Assembly (NCBI GenBank): GCA_036346355.1
Contig: CM070570.1
Location: 45,585,592 to 45,649,591, forward strand
Direction of reading: 5' to 3'
Source: Rhipidocladum racemiflorum
Lineage: Eukaryota > Streptophyta > Magnoliopsida > Poales > Poaceae
DNA length: 64,000 nt
A program made the translations under genes and the position numbers. The notes below the pieces were generated by a model. That model did not search any database and was not told the origin of the DNA. It was given only the letters and a program-made list of their open reading frames with translations. Shown here piece by piece: positions 59,164-64,000 of this stretch (the first letter of the stretch is position 1; every line of letters begins with the position of its first letter).

Positions 59164-62100
59164 ATGACGCCGGCGGCGGCGGCATCGGCGGGGCGGAAGT
59201 CTCCGGTCGCCGTCCTTCTCCTTTACGTCACGTTCGCCTTCCTCCTGCTCCTGCTCTTCTCCTCCTACTCCCCCCGCCTGAAGCCCCACGGCCGCAGCCT
59301 CCACCGCCGCCTCAAGCTCCACCTCAAGAGCTCCTCTTCTTCCTCTGCCTCATCCTCTGGAGCCGCAGCTGGTGGAGCTGTAGGCAACGGGGGGCAGCAG
59401 CAGAACCCCCACGGGGCGCCCTTCGACCCGGCCATCGCCGAGCTGGAGCGGCGGCTGGAGGACAAGGAGTGGGAGCGCGAGCACTACCGCATCCTCCACG
59501 GCGGCGAGGGCGACGGCGACGCGGACGAGCACATGAAGGAGTGGGAAGAGTTCCTCAAGGAGGAGGAAGACTTCATCAACGACGACGAGCGCTTCAACGT
59601 CGTCGACCGCATCCGCGCGCTCTTCCCCAAGATCGACCTCGCCCCGCAGGATGGCTTCGTCTCCCTCGACGAGCTCACCAGGTGGAACCTCGAGCAGGCC
59701 AGGTCTGACCAGCTCCACCGCTGCGTTAGGGAGATGGAGCTCTACGACAAGAACGGCGACGGGATCGTCTCCTTCGGGGCCTTCCAGGCGCTGCACGAGG
59801 AGTCCCATGGTAATGCGGCAAAGCGAGACAATGCATTAAAGCAGCGCGAGCTGATTGATTAATGCTTTGCAGGAGAGGGTAACTCGCTGGGGTTCCCGTG
59901 GTGGAAGGAGGAGCACTTCAATGCTTCGGACGCAGACGGCGATGGTTTCCTGAATAAAGTTGAGTTCAACGAGTATGTGTTCATTTGGGTTGTACCAAAA
60001 ATCAAGTTTTCATTATGATTCTTGATTGTTCGTTAATGCTTTCTGATTCTTGAATCTTGATTGTTCGTTAATGTTTTCTGAATTGTTTTGCTGTAGCTTC
60101 CTTAATCCAAGTGATGCAGAGAATCCCAAAATTATCAACTTGCTCTGCAAACAAGAAATAAGGTGCATGCTTCTTCAACCATGTCCATTTTCTTATCATA
60201 ATACTCTATGTTTACTTAACTTTTCAGTGGCATAGTTGCGAAGACCTTGAATTGCTTCCACATTGGGTTTTAGTCGTAAAAGGCAAATAAGCTCAATAGG
60301 AAAACTCCTTTGGGTTTGAGTCCCGGGGTATCAGATCCTATCTACTAACCATCGAGAGTTATATACTTGTGAGATTGCTCGTAGTTTCCAAGCACTATAA
60401 TTGCAGTTTCATGCGTGGGGAACCAGATTCAGCTAGGAAACTGATTTTTTGCTACTAGATACTAGGATGATAGTTCCAGAGCCGTTGGGCTTTGGTCAAA
60501 ACTAGTACATGCCACTTTGCTAGTAATCATGAATTCCTGATAGATTCCACTTACCTTAATGCAAACTAAGGGTGCACAATTTTACCATGCTCACTCATGT
60601 AGATGATTTATGTACTTGGATGGTATAATGCTTCAAAATAGAGGGGTTGTTTGGTTCATTGACCAGTTTTGAGTTGTCTAACGTTGGTTATGTCTCGTGA
60701 GAATCCGTGTAGTGTTTATTCTTGTCCTTGAATCATCTCATATCTACATGTTCCGCCTGTGTCACATTGAGGATGAGGTGTTAAATTTGGATGCCTTGTG
60801 TGAAGCGAGTTTGTTAGCCTCACCAAATGCATAGTTTAGCACTCAAACAATACAAGCTCAATTATTACAATAGTCGTCTGATTAAGTTAATCACACCATT
60901 GAAATAATTGGGTCTGGATTTGGGTAGGATTCATGTCAGGTTGGTTGGGCCTGGGCTAAGCTTAGGTTGTGCCTGGAGTGGGCTTAGGACAAGATGTCTA
61001 GTCAGTTTGGCCTTACGCTAGGCTTGTCTCTGGTGGGATTTACTCTAGGCCTGGCCTGGCCATTGACCAAAGCTCCAGTTTTTTCTCAAGTTAATTGCTA
61101 AATGATACCAAATGCACATTGCCACATTGGTATTTATAAAAAGCACCTAATCTCATATTACAGTTGTAAAACCTTTACTTTAGCTAAGCTTTCATATTAT
61201 CACATATAAATCTTGCCCTTATAGTGTTGGCAATTAAATTTCTTTCCAGCTCATTGATACAACTATAGATGTTAAATCTACTTCGCACTTCAAAACACCA
61301 TGTAATAAATCCTCATACACATATACCAAATATCTCTCTATCTTAAACCTGTTGCAATAAATGGACCAGATTCTAGTAAACCCTTTAAGTATGAGGCATA
61401 CCTAAAAATCTCTCCAAGCTGGGGCAACTCCGAGTAACACCTAAGGGTGAGACATGTTGCTATGGTTAGAAGACCAAAGAACCTTTTGAATGGCCACATA
61501 TATTTTGTCGTGTCTATGGAAACTTGTCTATTTTGTATCGCTATATGATTTTATGAAGGTGAATGTCCCTTTCATTATTTCATTAATTGTGTGCATTATA
61601 AGATAGTGCTTACTGTTTCCTTGAGCTGACATTTGAAATTCCTTGCCCATTATGCCCATATCCAGGCAGAGGGATAAAGATGGTAACGGAAAGCTAAACT
61701 TTGAAGAGTACTTTCATGGACTACATGACCATATACATGGTTATGATGACGAGCATGCAGATATTTCCCATGTTGGGAACACAACAGTCGCAAAGGATGG
61801 GTTTTCCAAACTTGACAAAGATAATGACGGGTATGAAAGTGGAGCTTTAATTAAAGACTTTTTGCGATGCAATTTCTCTTATGGAATTTATCGTCAACTT
61901 CTCTTTTATGCATTTGAAAAAAAAATCTTCTTTTATGTAGGTTTATTTCAGAGCATGAACTAGAACCTGTTCTGGACAAGCTCCATCTTTCAGAACACTA
62001 TTATGCTAGACAGCAATCTACCCATGCTATTTCAGAGGTTTGATTCACATTGTGCCAATGAGCTTCTGCTTTTCATTTCTATTGTTCATTGTGATCTCAG

Positions 62101-63379
62101 ATAATTGCTCCTTGCTCTCTTTGTTATGCATAATTTGATCTTTGCTTTGCTAGTTCAAGGTACATTGGAATGCTGTTTTTATGTATCTGTGTATTACCAT
62201 ACAACACACTCGACACACTAATGGAACTACAAAGTTCTTCTAATTTCTAATTTGTTAGTTTAGCAATCTCATTTGCATTACATAAATGCTATGGACGTAT
62301 TTTCAAAGAGTTATTTATGCTCACTTACCATCAGGTATGGCTATGAACCACCAGCTTTTGAGTGTTATGAATTTTTGAAGACATGTTTGTAGATACAGCA
62401 AAAGTCTTTCTTCTATTGGTTGATCGGTTCACTCCTTGTTAATGTCCCTATTCCAAGCAGTGGATGAGCTCACAACTGGTAACAGGTTTAACAGCTTATC
62501 CTGAGTCTTCCCAAAAGAAAAACCTAATATAGCGTGCAATTTTTTAAGTTTTGACATATTGGCAAAGGTATACATTATCCATTCCATACCTAGTTGCAAA
62601 ACCATTTGTTTCTCATTATATGATTCCATCTCGAGTTCACTAATTCTAGCTTCTTGTGTAGAAAAATTCTCAGATGATTGGATATTGTAGGCTTTGCATT
62701 ATGTGGTTCCTGTTTCCACAAGGTGGATTTATTTCAATCTTATTAGAACTCTAAAGAATTTGAATCCACATGTCATGGTCTAGTTTAACCTAGGGGATTG
62801 AAAGAAGGCATTGCCCTTTCCCCCCCAAAAAAAATCTCATAGGAATTGGATTGATTTTGTCCAAATATTCCAGTCGATCTATCCTTTGGTAATTTATTTA
62901 TGATATACCCAAAAAGGGCTTTAGGGTTAAATAGTCCTAAATTTGTGTATAGAAAACACAAATAAATGGATTACTGCTTTTCTCAGCATGGGTTGGATCT
63001 ACGGAGATCTGATGTTTTGATACAAATTATAGAAATGAGCTAGTCTATACTTGCACAGTCAAATGCCTATTTTTTCTCTCCTGTTTGTGTTCTGATATTA
63101 ATTCCAGCTATTTGATTTTCTTTTTGGCACCTAATATGTGGTCTGGTCAAGTAAAAGGACAATTGTATTCCAGCATCTTCCTTTTATGGGTATGCATGTG
63201 ATGGGGTTCTCTTTTCCACCCGGAGATGACATGTATGATTGCTTTATCAAAAAATGCAGGCGGACAAAGATAATGATGGAAGGTTAACATTGGAAGAGTT
63301 GATTGAGAACCCGTATGCATTTTATGGTAGTGTTTTCCTTAGCGATGACGAAGACTATTTCCATGACGAATTCCGCTAA
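59164..63379 (+). CDS. reticulocalbin-like (CREC) EF-hand calcium-binding protein (6 exons, 397 aa)
   Basis: Predicted Ca2+-binding protein of the secretory pathway. Exons: 59164-59809, 59873-59972, 60097-60162, 61666-61830, 61941-62037, 63260-63379 (1194 nt, open, all GT-AG). The start was chosen as the ATG before MTPAAAASAGRKSP. One hydrophobic signal-anchor at about 15-34, Ser-rich linker, acidic segment 95-145. Six EF-hand positions: 158-170 (degenerate), 195-206 (ends in A instead of E), 235-246, 274-285, 321-332 and 360-371; the last four have canonical D-x-D/N-x-D/N-G...E loops. The C-terminus is DYFHDEFR: an HDEF tetrapeptide like the ER-retention signal of some CREC proteins, but followed by R. 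Exon 1 is very GC-rich, later exons AT-richer, a grass-type gradient. Resembles the plant EF-hand family of Arabidopsis At5g08580/At4g27790. Confidence 0.93.
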
Positions 63380-63390
63380 GACATCTGCAG

Positions 63391-63485
63391 GTAACTAGCG
63401 CGCATCTGTTCCAACTCTACTACTTATCCAATTCTGCTACCCATCATTCCTGTGCACCATAACCAAAATTATAGTGTTTTTGCAG
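63391..63485 (+). other. probable 3' UTR intron of EF-hand gene
   Basis: CTGCAG|GTAACT at 63390/63391 and TTTTTGCAG| ending at 63485, only 11 nt after the stop codon, so it should not trigger nonsense-mediated decay. Confidence 0.55.
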
Positions 63486-64000
63486 ATTGTTGGTGTCCTA
63501 ACCATGAAAAGAACAGGCAGCCTAGCAGGATTCGGAAATGCCCCACTACTAGTCGAAGGGAGGGCTTGGAACTGCTATCACTGAGGTCTTTGAGTTGTTT
63601 TGTGAAATGGAACGACAGCTTCCCAATTGCAGTAGCCAATCCACATTGCCAAGTTGCTCACCTTTTATAATTAGATTTAGCTGACATTGTCTCAGTTTTG
63701 TAAAAATGCATGGAGTCTAGGAGAACAATGAGAGCGGAATTGACATGGCAGTGATGGGCAAATGCAACAAGCTAACACATCACGTTGTTTGCTTCTGTGA
63801 AATCAATCAATTATTCCCATGTCTGTTCTCTGGCCAGAGGCCCCAGTCGATCAGCAGTGAGCCGATCCTTTCTTTCTGAGATACTTTGATGCGTCCTGCT
63901 GCCCGGCTGCACGAACAATTTCCTTTTCTGCATGAGTGCGTTATGGACGGGAGATCGATCGAATTATTGAGGTGGCATCGATCACTTTACTCGTAACATC
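63486..64000 (+). other. 3' UTR and downstream sequence
   Basis: Likely 3' UTR of the EF-hand gene, then unremarkable sequence to the window end; no further gene seen. Confidence 0.4.

Noticed and set aside
59127..59708. 193-codon plus ORF over EF-hand exon 1
   Set aside because: Wrong frame of a GC-rich exon; the 59164 frame contains the EF-hand motifs.

Overview
This window is a piece of nuclear genome from a monocot, most likely a grass of the rice type. Three intron-bearing or plant-specific genes sit in the right-hand 25 kb: an LBD (LOB-domain) gene, a DRG2-type GTPase with 11 exons, and a reticulocalbin-like EF-hand gene with a very GC-rich first exon, as is common in grasses. The left-hand 37 kb is almost entirely nested transposable elements of families typical of Poaceae. 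There is no sign of bacterial gene organisation.

Layout. 1-17035 is a Ty3/gypsy chromovirus-type element (Tekay/Del-like) whose 5' LTR is cut by the window edge. Its ~3.48 kb 3' LTR is split by a Ty1/copia SIRE-like element (8838-15110, TSD CAAAC). The gypsy element itself sits inside an older SIRE-like copia element whose RT fragment, extra 3' ORF and 3' LTR follow (17036-21588). From 21.6 to 37.7 kb are a CACTA relic on the minus strand, a copia-type LTR remnant, a hAT transposase pseudogene (24-30 kb) and three solo LTRs (24070-25551, 30037-33516, 33825-37428), two of them with perfect 5-bp target-site duplications. 38-46 kb holds a Stowaway MITE, the LBD gene (minus strand), an inverted repeat just upstream of it, a further LTR remnant and hAT MITEs. 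46991-58612 is DRG2; its fifth intron (6.6 kb) contains a Stowaway element holding a hAT-like MITE holding a Reina-like gypsy element. Its sixth intron contains a fragment of organellar large-subunit rRNA. 59164-63379 is the EF-hand gene.

Main observations. (1) The long LTRs of the gypsy family contain two short conserved coding-like exons (81 nt and 59/59/56 nt). They join in frame across a ~1.2 kb intron and are kept in at least three copies of different age; I know of no description of this. (2) The left gypsy element and part of the nested copia carry a systematic, non-mutational corruption in which CAG/CTG and CG are interconverted. It destroys the primer-binding site, a zinc-knuckle cysteine and reading frames, and looks like a methylation-linked sequencing or polishing artefact. 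(3) SIRE LTRs contain arrays of paired short palindromes. (4) A 57-bp inverted repeat lies next to the LBD start, and its arms differ only by transitions.

The three host genes look functionally unrelated: transcriptional regulation (LBD), translation-associated GTPase (DRG2) and Ca2+ handling in the secretory pathway (EF-hand protein). The LBD gene shows an apparent frame break; DRG2 and the EF-hand gene have fully open coding sequences across all predicted splices.
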